Assembly (NCBI GenBank): GCA_945888625.1
Contig: CAMDAH010000003.1
Coordinates: 1 to 64,000, forward strand
Source of the DNA: Chryseobacterium gleum
GTDB taxonomy: Bacteria > Bacteroidota > Bacteroidia > Flavobacteriales_D > Crocinitomicaceae
DNA: 64,000 nt
Direction of reading: 5' to 3'
This document shows, in pieces, positions 25,856 through 35,556 of this stretch. The notes below the pieces were generated by a model that was not told the DNA's origin, did no database searches, and saw only the letters and a program-made list of their open reading frames with translations. Within the stretch, counting starts at the first letter, position 1, and each line of letters opens with the position of its first letter. A program made the position numbers and the translations under genes.

Positions 25856-26390
25856 TCAGAAGATGCTCTAGAAGTTCTATTTGTAAAGATTGACCTTTAT
25901 CTTCGTTGTACCACTTTTGTTCACTGATTTTAAGCGCTTCCTTTGTTTCACTTTTTTTCTTTTGAGAAGAAATTAATAACTCTAATTTTTTAGGTCTTGG
26001 TCCCCAGTGAAATAAATCAGCACCCTGTTTATTTCTTGCGATCAGTTTAGGAATACTTTTTTTTCCTTTACTCAGGTAAGCATCAATTTCTGAGTCAACA
26101 TCCCTAAGTTGAATAACCACATGAATATGCGTATTCATTTCAGCGAGCTTGAATAAAAAAGGTAAGGTTTGTGCAGCATCTCCACACCAGGGTTCGGTTA
26201 TTATTATCCAATACTGTGTTTCATTTATGGATTTGATGAGTTCAGCAAGGTCTTGCCGAATACTTCCTAATTTTGTCCATCGTTTAAATCGACTTTTGTT
26301 CAACAAAATATATTCTTGAAATTCTAATGAATAAGTTGAGTTTGCCTCTTTGTTCACTTCAAAGGTAGCAAGGTAGTCTGCTGGGGTCAT
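25842..26390 (-). CDS. Thioredoxin-fold protein with a single active-site Cys
   Basis: The 182-residue protein has a thioredoxin-like core: YWIIITEPWCGDAAQTLPFL supplies the active-site region, VIQLRDVDSEIDAYLSKGKKSIPKL the cis-Pro part. The usual CxxC is WCGDA, with only one Cys, so it cannot form the intramolecular disulfide; a monothiol or non-redox role is likely. Similar small proteins annotated as thioredoxin family occur in many Bacteroidota. No signal peptide. It lies 9 bases downstream of the E1 dehydrogenase gene on the same strand, so the two are likely co-transcribed. Function not known. Confidence 0.75.
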   Translation of the reverse strand: MTPADYLATFEVNKEANSTYSLEFQEYILLNKSRFKRWTKLGSIRQDLAELIKSINETQYWIIITEPWCGDAAQTLPFLFKLAEMNTHIHVVIQLRDVDSEIDAYLSKGKKSIPKLIARNKQGADLFHWGPRPKKLELLISSQKKKSETKEALKISEQKWYNEDKGQSLQIELLEHLLTNRT

Positions 26391-26399
26391 TGAAATGAG

Positions 26400-28841
26400 T
26401 TAATAAATAGGGGGGAATTGTGCAGAATCTGATTCCGACATTATTGCATTCACTTTCTCCACTATGTCGTGGATGCTTGGTTTTGAGAAATAATCACCGT
26501 CTGTACCATAGGCAGGTCGATGATCTTTTGCACTCAAGGTACTTGGCTCGCTGTCCAAATAAAAGTAGCCCTTTTGTTCAACTAAGATCTTATCTAATAT
26601 AAATCCTGTTGCACCGCTGCTTACATCTTCATCGACGATCAATAATCTACTCGTTTCTTTCAAAGAATCAACAATTAAATGATTCACATCAAATGGTAAA
26701 AGCGTTTGAACATCTATTAATGTTATTTCTATACCCATTTGAGCTAGGCTTTCTGCTGCAATTTCACAAAGGTTAAAGGTTGATCCATAAGAAACCAAGG
26801 TTAAATCTTTCCCTTGCCTTACGATTTCTGGTACACCTAATGGCTCTCTAAATAAGCCTAAATTACTTGGTATTCGTTCTTTTGTACGATAGCCATTTAA
26901 GGGCTCAATAACTAAGGCGGGTTCATCTCCTGCCATGAGTGTGTTGTAAAATCCTGCGGCTTTGGTCATGTTTCTTGGAACGCAAACATGCATGCCACGC
27001 AACGAATTGACAATCATCCCCATGGGTGAACCACTATGCCATATTCCCTCCAATCGGTGACCGCGCGTGCTAATTATTAGTGGTGCTTTTTGCCCACCTT
27101 TTGTACGGTATTGTAGTGTTGCGAGGTCGTCTGACAAAATTTGAATCGCGTAAAGTAAATAGTCCAGGTATTGTATTTCGGCAACAGGACGCAGTCCACG
27201 CATGGCCATTCCTATTCCTTGTCCAATTATAGTGCATTCGCGAATACCTGTGTCGAATACCCGAATAGCTCCAAATTTATCTTGCAGACCTTCCAAAGAT
27301 TGATTTACACCACCAATTTTACCTGCGTCTTCTCCAAAAATCAACATTTCAGGATGATTTTCGAGCAATTTATTGAAGTTTTCACGTAGAATTATTCTTC
27401 CATCCTCTAAATTGATTTCATTTGCGTATTCGGGCACAACAGCTAATATATTAGTTGCAGCTTGGTCAGATTGTGAATAAAGAAAAGAACTGTATCGTTC
27501 TTCATTTAATGTTATCTGTGCTTTAATCCAATTTGCGAGTTCTATTTTTTCGTCGCTTGCTTCTTTTCGTATAATACGAAGCACGTTTCGCGCGCCCGAT
27601 AGTATGTCTTTTCGAACCGGTTCTAATGCTTTTGTTAATTGAGTAATTTCTGCTTGAACGCTCTCTTTTTCATTGGTTTTACTTAAAACTTTTTCGAGTA
27701 GAGAAAGACATGCTTTTAAGTCTGCTTGAATGCTTTGTGTGTAATTTGTCCAAGCGGTGTTTTTTGCCTGACGCACCTTGTTCTTTGCATCAACTTGTAT
27801 GGCGATTAGTTCTTCCTCATTGGTTACAAGCGTTAGGTCATCTACATTAAAATTGAGAATCCATTCCTTAAACTTCGCAATGCAGTCAAAGTCATTTTCC
27901 CATTGCAATCTTTCGGCGGATTTGTAACGTTCGTGAGATCCTGATGTGGAGTGGCCTTGAGGTTGATTTACTTCCTTTACATGTACAAATGTAGGAACGT
28001 GCTCATTACGCGATAAATTGACTGCTTTTTCGTAGGTGGCGCAAAGGTCTGCATAATCCCATCCCTTGGTTTCAAATAATTCATATCCGTCATACGCTGA
28101 TGTACGTTTCATCCCTGCCAGCGCTTGAGAGATGCTTCCTGTTGTAGTTTGAAATTCGCGCGGTACAGAAATACCAAATCCGTCATCCCAAACTGACATT
28201 ACCATGGGTACTTGAAGCACACCTGCGGCATTGATTGTTTCCCAAAATGGTCCTTCGGAGGTCGAGGCATCGCCAATCGTTCCAAACGCCACTTCATTGC
28301 CTTTATCAGTAAAATGTTTAAATCGCTCGTCACTAGAAAGCATCGTATTATTTCTATAAACTTTAGAAGCAAGCGCTAAGCCCAATAGTCGTGGCATTTG
28401 TCCACCGGTTGGGGATATGTCTGCGGAACTGTTTTTCTGTTCCATAAGGTTAACCCAATTTCCGTTTTCATCAATACTTCGTGTTGCATAATGACCACCC
28501 ATTTGTCTACCTGCAGACTGAGGTTCGAGTGCTAAATCAGGGTGCCCGTAAAGGCCAGCAAAATAAACTTCTAAACTCAGTTGACCAATGGCCATCATAA
28601 GCGTTTGATCTCGGTAATAACCTGATCGAAAGTCACCATTTTTGAATTGTTTCGCTAAGGCGATTTGCGCAATTTCTTTGCCATCACCAAAAATACCAAA
28701 TTTAGCTTTGCCCATTAACACTTCTTTTCTGCCGAGTAATGAAGCCTCTCGCGATTCACAAGCCAATTGATAATCTGCTAACACCTCTTTACGGAAGGTG
28801 TCGAAATCAATAGGGGGAAGCGAGGTTTTATCTAGGGTCAT
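26400..28841 (-). CDS. Fused alpha/beta E1 component of a 2-oxoacid dehydrogenase
   Basis: The 813-residue protein joins both E1 chains of a thiamine-diphosphate 2-oxoacid dehydrogenase (branched-chain or pyruvate type). Residues about 20-340 are the alpha part, with GYYRDQTLMMAIG, QMPRLLGLALASK and the ThDP/Mg segment GDASTSEGPFWETINAAGV. A charged linker of some 100 residues follows. From about 460 on it is the beta part: LIFGEDAGKIGGV, GIRECTIIGQGIGMAMRGLRP and the C-terminal LLIVDEDVSSGATGFIL. It should decarboxylate the oxoacid and pass the acyl group to an E2 lipoyl protein encoded elsewhere. Such fused E1 proteins are known in Bacteroidota. The exact substrate cannot be read. Confidence 0.9.
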   Translation of the reverse strand: MTLDKTSLPPIDFDTFRKEVLADYQLACESREASLLGRKEVLMGKAKFGIFGDGKEIAQIALAKQFKNGDFRSGYYRDQTLMMAIGQLSLEVYFAGLYGHPDLALEPQSAGRQMGGHYATRSIDENGNWVNLMEQKNSSADISPTGGQMPRLLGLALASKVYRNNTMLSSDERFKHFTDKGNEVAFGTIGDASTSEGPFWETINAAGVLQVPMVMSVWDDGFGISVPREFQTTTGSISQALAGMKRTSAYDGYELFETKGWDYADLCATYEKAVNLSRNEHVPTFVHVKEVNQPQGHSTSGSHERYKSAERLQWENDFDCIAKFKEWILNFNVDDLTLVTNEEELIAIQVDAKNKVRQAKNTAWTNYTQSIQADLKACLSLLEKVLSKTNEKESVQAEITQLTKALEPVRKDILSGARNVLRIIRKEASDEKIELANWIKAQITLNEERYSSFLYSQSDQAATNILAVVPEYANEINLEDGRIILRENFNKLLENHPEMLIFGEDAGKIGGVNQSLEGLQDKFGAIRVFDTGIRECTIIGQGIGMAMRGLRPVAEIQYLDYLLYAIQILSDDLATLQYRTKGGQKAPLIISTRGHRLEGIWHSGSPMGMIVNSLRGMHVCVPRNMTKAAGFYNTLMAGDEPALVIEPLNGYRTKERIPSNLGLFREPLGVPEIVRQGKDLTLVSYGSTFNLCEIAAESLAQMGIEITLIDVQTLLPFDVNHLIVDSLKETSRLLIVDEDVSSGATGFILDKILVEQKGYFYLDSEPSTLSAKDHRPAYGTDGDYFSKPSIHDIVEKVNAIMSESDSAQFPPIY

Positions 28842-28858
28842 TGGCTATTTTTCTGTTG

Positions 28859-28866
28859 CAAATATA
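28859..28866 (-). promoter_or_regulatory. Candidate -7 element for the E1 dehydrogenase operon
   Basis: On the minus strand TATATTTG fits TAnnTTTG and ends 17 bases before the ATG at 28841. No matching TTG was found upstream. The 100-base divergent gap must also hold the cutC promoter. Confidence 0.4.
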
Positions 28867-28941
28867 AGGAAAAGTGAGTGAAAATTGCTTCCATTTAGTT
28901 GGATATTTTTTGGCATCTTTGTACACGTTTAGCTGAAAATT

Positions 28942-29643
28942 ATGAAAATAGAACTTTGTGCTGCCTCCGTTGATGCACTTCATATTGTCAAGGAATTGGC
29001 GATTGATCGAATAGAACTTTGTCAAAATTTGGAGCAAGGTGGAACGACCCCTTCCTTTGGTTTAATTGAATTGGCACTTTCAAAAGAATTGGAAGTTCAT
29101 GTACTAATAAGGCCGAGAGCAGGTGGATTCGTTTATTCAGAAGAGGAAATAAAAGTTATGCTTAATGATATTGAAGTATGTCGAACACGCGGCGTAAAAG
29201 GTGTTGTCATCGGTGCTTTAAATACGAATAGTCAAATTGATACTAATACCGTGCTGAGAATGAAAGAGGCAGCCAAAGAGATGCAAGTCACTTTTCATCG
29301 TGCTTTTGATGAAAGTTTTAATTGGAGAAATTCAATGGAATTGTTAATTGACTCAGGGATAAATCGAGTGCTTACTGCCGGATTAGCATCCTCTGTTGAT
29401 CTTGGTTTACCAACGCTGACTGACATGATGCACTATGCTAATAAACGAATTGAAATTATGGTTGGTGGCGGTGTTAATTTGGGTAATATAAATCGAATTG
29501 TATCGGAAGTACAGCCTGATGCCATTCATTTTTCAGGAACTTCAAAGGTATTATTAGACGAACAATCGAATTTCTCTGAGTCCATCTTGCAAATTGATCG
29601 TAGTAAAGTGGAAAAATTAATACAATCAATAAGGGGAAGGTGA
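28942..29643 (+). CDS. cutC: CutC family protein
   Basis: CutC proteins are TIM barrels first linked to copper tolerance; their biochemical role is still debated. The 233-residue length fits bacterial CutC. Motifs: MKIELCAASVDAL at the start, DRIELCQNLEQGGTTPSFGLI, HVLIRPRAGGFVYSEEE, VTFHRAFDE, and IEIMVGGGVNLGNI. It is divergent from the E1 dehydrogenase gene across 100 bases and 110 bases before grpE. No copper-regulated partner is next to it. Family assignment is sure. Confidence 0.95.
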   Translation: MKIELCAASVDALHIVKELAIDRIELCQNLEQGGTTPSFGLIELALSKELEVHVLIRPRAGGFVYSEEEIKVMLNDIEVCRTRGVKGVVIGALNTNSQIDTNTVLRMKEAAKEMQVTFHRAFDESFNWRNSMELLIDSGINRVLTAGLASSVDLGLPTLTDMMHYANKRIEIMVGGGVNLGNINRIVSEVQPDAIHFSGTSKVLLDEQSNFSESILQIDRSKVEKLIQSIRGR

Positions 29644-29753
29644 GCTGTTTTTATGACATTTTTACCTCATTGAAATCGTTTTGTATGCCATGATGTCGCT
29701 TTTGTTAAAATGGCAACATCTTTGAATTGATTTTAGACATCAAAAATTACGTT

Positions 29754-30308
29754 ATGACAGATAAAAAGAAACCAGAAAGCGAAAAGGAGCCTGACCTTAC
29801 AGCAACGAATGACGGAGTTGAAAATACCGACTCAGATGAGGCTAACTCCGAGGATGTGAATCCAGTCGAAGAAGAGGAAAATAAATACAACGAGTTGAAT
29901 GATCGGTACTTGCGGCTTCATGCGGAGTTTGATAACTACCGAAGAAGATCAAATAGAGAAAAAGTAGAATTGATTTCTTCAGCGAATGCCAATTTATTGA
30001 AAGATTTATTGCCAATTTTAGATAATTTTGAACGTGGGATAGCGAACAATAACAATGCAACGGATATTAACGTGGTGAAAGAAGGCTTCTCCTTAATCTT
30101 TAACCTATTTAATGGTATTGTTGAGGCTAAAGGTGTTAAGAAAATGGATTGTAAAAACCAACCTTTTGACAGCGAATTGCATGAAGCTATTGGTAATTTA
30201 CCTGTTGAAGATGCCGACCTGAAAGGAAAAGTAGTTCAGGTGGTGGAAAATGGTTATTTGTTAAATGATAAGGTAGTTCGATTCGCCAAGGTGCTTGTTG
30301 GACAGTAA
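29754..30308 (+). CDS. grpE: GrpE nucleotide-exchange factor
   Basis: GrpE releases ADP from DnaK. The 184-residue protein has an acidic, disordered N-terminus, a long coiled-coil helix (about 45-95: YNELNDRYLRLHAEFDNYRR) and the beta-wing C-terminal domain (FDSELHEAIGNLPVED, GYLLNDKVVRFAKVLVGQ). The start at ATG 29754 begins MTDKKKPESEKEP; a TTG 27 bases upstream extends the frame but is not needed. dnaJ follows after 10 bases. dnaK is not in the window. Confidence 0.96.
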   Translation: MTDKKKPESEKEPDLTATNDGVENTDSDEANSEDVNPVEEEENKYNELNDRYLRLHAEFDNYRRRSNREKVELISSANANLLKDLLPILDNFERGIANNNNATDINVVKEGFSLIFNLFNGIVEAKGVKKMDCKNQPFDSELHEAIGNLPVEDADLKGKVVQVVENGYLLNDKVVRFAKVLVGQ

Positions 30309-30318
30309 AAAAATATAA

Positions 30319-31443
30319 ATGAGTCAAAAAAGAGATTATTACGAAGTTCTTGGGGTATCTAAATCGGCTGACGAAAGCGAAATAAAAAAAGCTTATCGCA
30401 AATTAGCTATTCAATATCATCCCGATAAAAATCCAGACGACGCAAGTGCTGAGGAAAAATTTAAGGAGGCGGCGGCTGCATACGAGGTATTGAGTAACGG
30501 CGAGAAAAAAGCACAATACGATCGTTTCGGTCACGCAGGAATGGGACAAGGTGGTTTTGGTGGTGGCGGTGGTATGAATATGGACGACATTTTTTCGCAG
30601 TTCGGAGATGTGTTTGGAAGTAGTGGTTTTGGAGGTGGTTTCGGTGGAAGTAGAGGTGGTGGCAATAGCCGAATGGTTAAAGGGTCCAATCTCCGTGTTA
30701 AAATGAAACTTACGCTTGAAGAAATTGCTAACGGGGTTTCAAAAAAAATAAAGGTTCAAAAGTTAGTTGCGGTGGATGGGGTTACTTTCAAGACCTGTGC
30801 TACTTGTAACGGACAAGGAAGAACTACGAGGGTTGCACAAACTTTTTTAGGTGCTATGCAAACCCAATCAACCTGCCACGTTTGTCAGGGTTCAGGAAAG
30901 TTAATCGATAAAAAGCCGAGTGATACGGATTCTAATGGACTTAGAAAACAAGAAGAGACAATAGAAATAGCAATTCCAGCGGGTGTGGAGGAAGGAATGC
31001 AACTAAGTGTTCAAGGCAAAGGAAATGCCGGACCTTTCAATGGCGTTAACGGTGATTTAATTGTTGTTATTGAAGAAATTGAGCATAGTGATCTAAAACG
31101 CGATGGTGAAAATATTCATTACAATGCCTTTGTTAATTTTGTAGATGCCGTACTTGGTGAAACGATTGAGGTTCCAACTATTAATGGAAAAGCAAAAATT
31201 AGGATTGATGCAGGTACGCAAAGCGGAAAAGTATTGCGATTGAGAGGCAAGGGGCTGCCAAGTGTACAAGGGTATGCAACTGGAGATCAGTTTGTACATA
31301 TTCACATTTGGACACCAGTTAAAATTAGCAAGGAGGAAAAAGAAATGTTGGAGAAGCTGAAGCAGAGTGAAAATTTTTCTCCTAATGCGGAAACCAAAGA
31401 CCCCGGATTTTTCAAACGGATGAGAGATATGTTTTCTTCATGA
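30319..31443 (+). CDS. dnaJ: Chaperone DnaJ, two zinc-finger motifs only
   Basis: DnaJ stimulates DnaK ATPase and delivers substrates. The 374 residues hold the J domain (HPD at 34-36), a Gly/Phe region (about 70-113), a shortened zinc region and the C-terminal substrate-binding domains. Only two CxxCxGxG motifs are present, at Cys160/163 (CATCNGQG) and Cys186/189 (CHVCQGSG). Motifs 1 and 4, which form zinc site I in standard DnaJ, are replaced by [10 protein letters not shown] and [11 protein letters not shown], so only zinc site II remains. I recall the same arrangement in Flavobacterium DnaJ, so it looks like a lineage trait rather than damage. Forms an operon with grpE. Confidence 0.96.
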   Translation: MSQKRDYYEVLGVSKSADESEIKKAYRKLAIQYHPDKNPDDASAEEKFKEAAAAYEVLSNGEKKAQYDRFGHAGMGQGGFGGGGGMNMDDIFSQFGDVFGSSGFGGGFGGSRGGGNSRMVKGSNLRVKMKLTLEEIANGVSKKIKVQKLVAVDGVTFKTCATCNGQGRTTRVAQTFLGAMQTQSTCHVCQGSGKLIDKKPSDTDSNGLRKQEETIEIAIPAGVEEGMQLSVQGKGNAGPFNGVNGDLIVVIEEIEHSDLKRDGENIHYNAFVNFVDAVLGETIEVPTINGKAKIRIDAGTQSGKVLRLRGKGLPSVQGYATGDQFVHIHIWTPVKISKEEKEMLEKLKQSENFSPNAETKDPGFFKRMRDMFSS

Positions 31444-32333
31444 ATTTTATAGATTTTTGGAATAAAGGGAAGTTCGATACAAATAAGGTATTGCTCAGTT
31501 TAACCTTAGTCTTTTTCGCCTATTTTGTGGGAAGTTCCATTTTATACATTGATTTAGCTTTCAATTTTCCAGATTACGAAATTATTGGCAATGATTACGT
31601 AAAGAATCTCTCCTTATTACTCGGCAAAAATAGGCTCTTATTGTGGCTGTTACTGCCCTTTATTTTTGTGTTTGCAGCGCTGATTGGCTGCCTTTACAAA
31701 ATTCATAAACTTCCCTTAGTTGCCATTTTTACTTCTCGTGAAAAAATTGATTGGAAACGTTCTTATTTCGCGTTTTCGTTGTGGGGTGTCATGGTTGTTG
31801 GTGTTACTTTAATAGAGTTGCTCTTGCACCGCGATTTTGAAATTATTTTTAATTTACAACGATTTCTACCTTTATTTTTTTTAGCATTGCTCATCGTGCC
31901 AATCCAAACAACTACTGAAGAATTACTGTTCAGAGGGTATATACTGCAGGGAATTAAAAAACGAACAGGCAGCTACATAACTGCCATACTTACAAGTGGT
32001 GTTATGTTTGGAATGATGCACATTGCCAATCCGGAAATTCTTAAAATGGGGTATCACATTTTGATATATTACGTGGCTGTTGGTGTAGTTCTTGGTTTTA
32101 TAGTTTACTATGATTCAGGTTTAGAGTTAGCAATGGGTTTCCACGCTGCAAATAATTTAATTACCGCGCTGTTAATTACTTCAGATTGGCAGGCTTTTCA
32201 AACGGACGCAATTTTAAAAGATAATCATCCACCCGGTAATGGTGTAACTGGGATTTTGATGGCGTCAGTAATGTTATGCTTGTTCTTTTATATTGTAATG
32301 AAGAAGTACAAGTGGGCCATTTTTTCAAAATAA
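31440..32333 (+). CDS. CPBP family intramembrane metalloprotease
   Basis: The 297-residue protein has about seven to eight hydrophobic segments and the CPBP (CAAX protease/bacteriocin-processing, Abi) signature: [14 protein letters not shown] with the Glu-Glu and Arg, FGMMHIAN with His, and [13 protein letters not shown] with His-x-x-x-Asn. Such proteins are glutamate-type intramembrane proteases involved in prenyl-protein processing, bacteriocin self-immunity or regulation. It overlaps the dnaJ stop by four bases (ATGA), suggesting translational coupling with the chaperone operon. Substrate unknown. Confidence 0.9.
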   Translation: MNFIDFWNKGKFDTNKVLLSLTLVFFAYFVGSSILYIDLAFNFPDYEIIGNDYVKNLSLLLGKNRLLLWLLLPFIFVFAALIGCLYKIHKLPLVAIFTSREKIDWKRSYFAFSLWGVMVVGVTLIELLLHRDFEIIFNLQRFLPLFFLALLIVPIQTTTEELLFRGYILQGIKKRTGSYITAILTSGVMFGMMHIANPEILKMGYHILIYYVAVGVVLGFIVYYDSGLELAMGFHAANNLITALLITSDWQAFQTDAILKDNHPPGNGVTGILMASVMLCLFFYIVMKKYKWAIFSK

Positions 32334-32413
32334 GTGCATTACTAAATCTTTTGGGTCATTAAATTTTTAGTCGCTTGCATGCAGCGCTGAATTATATTTT
32401 TAATTTTACTTTA

Positions 32414-33343
32414 ATGATTAACATCACTGAATTATCGAAGTCATTTAATCGAAAGGCTGCCCTTTCAGATGTTTCTTTGTCCATAAATACAGGCCAAATC
32501 TATGGATTACTAGGTCCTAATGGTGCCGGTAAAACAACACTTATCAGGATTTTGAATCAAATTCTGGTCGCTGATAAAGGGAATGTTCAGGTAGATGGGA
32601 AATTACTTAATAACGCGCATTGGAAAGATTTTGGCTACCTGCCCGAAGAAAGAGGTTTGTATAAATCAATGAATGTAATCGATACCTTGGTTTTTTTGGC
32701 GCGACTTAGGGGAATGACTAAACAAGATGCGAAGCGTAGTGCTCAATTTTGGCTCGATAAATTTGATATTGCCTCGTGGGCGAAAACCAATATTGAAGCG
32801 CTTTCGAAAGGAATGGCTCAAAAAATTCAGTTTATAGCAGCCGTTGTGCATCAACCAACTTACCTAATTCTTGATGAACCGCTTTCTGGCTTTGATCCGC
32901 TAAATGTTGACTTGATTTTAAATGAATTGAAAAGTATGCGCGACGAAGGAAAAACAATCATTCTCTCCACCCACAATATGAAAAGTGTCGAGGAAATTTG
33001 TGATGACGTTGCGCTCTTGCACAAATCAAATTTAATTGCTGTCGGAAAGGTAAGTAGTTTAAGGGAACAATCAAATAACGGCGAGTTTGTCGTGCGCTTT
33101 GGTGGAAATATGATTGCGCTGGCTAATGCGCTATGGACAGAATTTGAACTCATTGATTCGCGAGAAATTGGTGAAAATCGCTACGAAATTATCGTTAGGC
33201 AACGTGGAAAACGTACTTTTAACGACTTAGCAACAAATTTAATGGATAAGTTAATTTTGGAGTCAATCGAAAGACGGCTGCCAACTATGCAAGAGGTTTT
33301 CTTGGATTTGATAGCAAAAGAGGAGGTGAAAAATGAGGAATAG
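32414..33343 (+). CDS. ABC transporter ATP-binding protein, NatA-like
   Basis: The 309-residue ATPase has Walker A (LLGPNGAGKTTLIRIL), a signature close to LSGGQ but reading LSKGMAQKIQF, Walker B (YLILDEPLSGFDP) and the switch His in ILSTHNMKSVEEI. The C-terminal extension after residue 215 is typical of NatA/CcmA-type exporters. I start at ATG 32414 (MINITELSKSF); an upstream TTG adds 13 residues without family support. It overlaps its permease gene by 11 bases, so the pair forms one exporter. Substrate cannot be deduced; Na+ or drug export are the usual guesses for this class. Confidence 0.92.
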   Translation: MINITELSKSFNRKAALSDVSLSINTGQIYGLLGPNGAGKTTLIRILNQILVADKGNVQVDGKLLNNAHWKDFGYLPEERGLYKSMNVIDTLVFLARLRGMTKQDAKRSAQFWLDKFDIASWAKTNIEALSKGMAQKIQFIAAVVHQPTYLILDEPLSGFDPLNVDLILNELKSMRDEGKTIILSTHNMKSVEEICDDVALLHKSNLIAVGKVSSLREQSNNGEFVVRFGGNMIALANALWTEFELIDSREIGENRYEIIVRQRGKRTFNDLATNLMDKLILESIERRLPTMQEVFLDLIAKEEVKNEE

Positions 33344-34664
33344 TTGGTTGATTGCTTCGCGCGAATTTTTGGAACGATGGAAAAGTAAATCGTATCAATG
33401 GATGCTGCTTATTGGTCCACTGATTATACTTGTATTTACTTATTTTTTATTGAAGTTTGGCGATGAAGGGAAAAAGTCAATTAATGTGCTCATAGCTGAC
33501 CCAACAAACTTGTTTGATAATAAAATAACGTCTAATCAAACGAAGTCGATCAACTATTCTTTTTATACCACTTATTTGGATTACAAGGCGTTTAGAGATG
33601 GGAGTCGCTTTAGTGAATTTGACGCGTTTGTTGAGATTAACGAGAAAATACTTAGCAATAAAACAGTGAAGCTTTTTTACCGTGAGCGTCCGTCTACCGA
33701 CATTAAAATAAAACTTAAGTTTGAGTTGGAGCGACGACTAGAAGAGCAAATGATCGATCAATTTACAGATTTAAGTATCGATAAATACCGTCAAATAAAG
33801 CAGCCTTTAAACGTTGATTTTCTCGATGTTTACGATCCTAAAAATCAGGCGGAAAGCGAAAAAGGATGGGTAGGTGTATTTTTTGGCGTACTAATTTTGT
33901 TTTTTATTGGTTTCTTTGGAATGACGATTCTTCGCAGTACTTCTAAAGATAAAAGTAATCGGGTAGTGGAAGTGTTACTCGCCAGTGTGCGATCTAAGGA
34001 ATTGATGCTCGGTAAAATAATGGGAATTGGATTAGCTGCTTTTTTGCAGTTAATGATTTGGTCTTTCGTTATTGTCATCGGCCTATTGATTTTAAAGGAG
34101 TTTGTTTTCTTAGATATTTTTGATGCTGAAAATTACAAGGGTCTACAATACGCCGAATCAGTGAAAAATGACATTCTTGCTAATTCATCGCTGACGCGCT
34201 ACAATGCATTTATTGACTTAATTTATCATCGAATTAATTATGGGGTTATGATTCCTGTTTTTCTTATTTTTTTTCTCGCATCTTATTTCTTTTATGCTGC
34301 ATTTTTCATGGCTGTTGGCGCAACTGCAGGTTCAGAAAGCGATGGACAACAGTTTATTATTCCGATTTTCCTTCTGCTACTTTTATCTTTTTATGCCGGA
34401 TTTCAAACAATATATGCGCCAGAGTCCTCGATGGCGGTATTTTTTACTTACTTCCCATTTACAGCTGCAATGGTTGCCTTGATTAAGGTTTCTAATGGAC
34501 TTTCTACTAGCGGATTTTTTCAGCTTGTTTTTTCACTCTTTTTATTAGTGGCAAATGCTTTATTTTTTTTACAAGTGGCTGCAAGATTATTTAAAAATGG
34601 AATTTTAAGTTCGGGGCATCGCTTGACATGGCGAAACATTTTTCAATGGTTAAAAAAAACTTAG
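33333..34664 (+). CDS. ABC-2 type permease, NatB-like
   Basis: The 443-residue protein has the ABC-2/NatB topology: one N-terminal transmembrane segment (SYQWMLLIGPLIILVFTYFLL), a large extracytoplasmic domain (about 45-175), and five or six membrane segments at the C-terminal half. KDKSNRVVEVLLASVRSKELMLGKIMG before the third segment is the conserved ABC-2 coupling region. It is the membrane partner of the ATPase gene that overlaps it. No lipoprotein or substrate-binding protein is nearby, as expected for an exporter. Confidence 0.9.
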   Translation: MRNSWLIASREFLERWKSKSYQWMLLIGPLIILVFTYFLLKFGDEGKKSINVLIADPTNLFDNKITSNQTKSINYSFYTTYLDYKAFRDGSRFSEFDAFVEINEKILSNKTVKLFYRERPSTDIKIKLKFELERRLEEQMIDQFTDLSIDKYRQIKQPLNVDFLDVYDPKNQAESEKGWVGVFFGVLILFFIGFFGMTILRSTSKDKSNRVVEVLLASVRSKELMLGKIMGIGLAAFLQLMIWSFVIVIGLLILKEFVFLDIFDAENYKGLQYAESVKNDILANSSLTRYNAFIDLIYHRINYGVMIPVFLIFFLASYFFYAAFFMAVGATAGSESDGQQFIIPIFLLLLLSFYAGFQTIYAPESSMAVFFTYFPFTAAMVALIKVSNGLSTSGFFQLVFSLFLLVANALFFLQVAARLFKNGILSSGHRLTWRNIFQWLKKT

Positions 34665-34665
34665 G

Positions 34666-35553
34666 GTGATTATTGCTGCTGTTGATTTGGGTACGAATAC
34701 CTTTAGTTTGTCGATTTGCCATGTAATTGATGGGAAGTTAACTCTTATTCATCAAGAAAAAGAGGGAGTGATGCTCGGAAAGGGGGGGATAAATGAAGGT
34801 TTTATTGCACCCGACGCATTGCAACGTGCTTTGGATTGCTTGGAAAGATTTAAAGAAAGTTGTGTTAATTACGGTGCAGTTGAAATTCGCGCAATAGGAA
34901 CGTCAGCAATTCGAGGTGCTGCTAATGGTGTTGACTTAATTCAAAAGGCAAATGCCCTTCATCAAATTAATATCACTATCATTGATGGAATTCAAGAGGC
35001 TAATTTTATTTACCAGGGAATTGCGTCCGCACATTCTTTTTCTGAGCCATCGCTAATTATGGATATTGGTGGAGGAAGCACTGAATTAATCTTTGCCGAT
35101 CAGCATGGAATTATTGATTTGATGTCATTTAATATCGGAATATCACGCATTTATCAGCTATTTGAACTGTCCGATCCTTTGCGTGATGAAGAAATTAAAA
35201 ATATAGAAAAATATTTGGATGACCACGCCGGAAGTTTTGTAGAGGCGATCAAAACTCCCATTTTAATTGGTGCAGCAGGAAGTTTTGAAACTTTTTATGA
35301 AATGATTTATTGCAAACCTTTTCCGAACTCATTTGAATCCCAAGAAATTGAAATGCCACTTTTTAAAAACATTTTAGAGGAAGTAATTTTCTCCACTTAT
35401 GCAGTAAGGAAAGAACACCAACACATCATCGATATAAGAAAAAAATTAGCACCTATTGCTGCCATAAAAACACGTTGGATAATTAATAAGTTAGTTGCCA
35501 CGAGGATTATTGTAACGCCCTGCTCGCTTAAGGAAGGGGTGCTGTTGAGTTAA
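34666..35553 (+). CDS. Ppx/GppA family phosphatase
   Basis: The 295-residue protein is the ASKHA-fold catalytic part of the exopolyphosphatase/guanosine pentaphosphatase family. It has VDLGTNTFSLSICHV at the N-terminus, EIRAIGTSAIRGAANG, and the second phosphate loop LIMDIGGGSTELIF. The C-terminal HD-like region of long Ppx proteins is absent, as in many Bacteroidota homologs. It starts with GTG at 34666, one base after the permease stop. It may hydrolyse polyphosphate or pppGpp; sequence alone does not decide. Confidence 0.9.
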   Translation: MIIAAVDLGTNTFSLSICHVIDGKLTLIHQEKEGVMLGKGGINEGFIAPDALQRALDCLERFKESCVNYGAVEIRAIGTSAIRGAANGVDLIQKANALHQINITIIDGIQEANFIYQGIASAHSFSEPSLIMDIGGGSTELIFADQHGIIDLMSFNIGISRIYQLFELSDPLRDEEIKNIEKYLDDHAGSFVEAIKTPILIGAAGSFETFYEMIYCKPFPNSFESQEIEMPLFKNILEEVIFSTYAVRKEHQHIIDIRKKLAPIAAIKTRWIINKLVATRIIVTPCSLKEGVLLS

Positions 35554-35556
35554 ATT

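Noticed and set aside
29727-29753. TTG start for grpE adding nine residues
   Set aside because: The ATG at 29754 begins the usual acidic GrpE N-terminus; the extra residues have no family support.
32372-32386. Near-palindrome CGCTTGCATGCAGCG before the ABC exporter genes
   Set aside because: Only the central GCATGC and the outer CGC/GCG match, with unequal spacers. Too short to call an operator.
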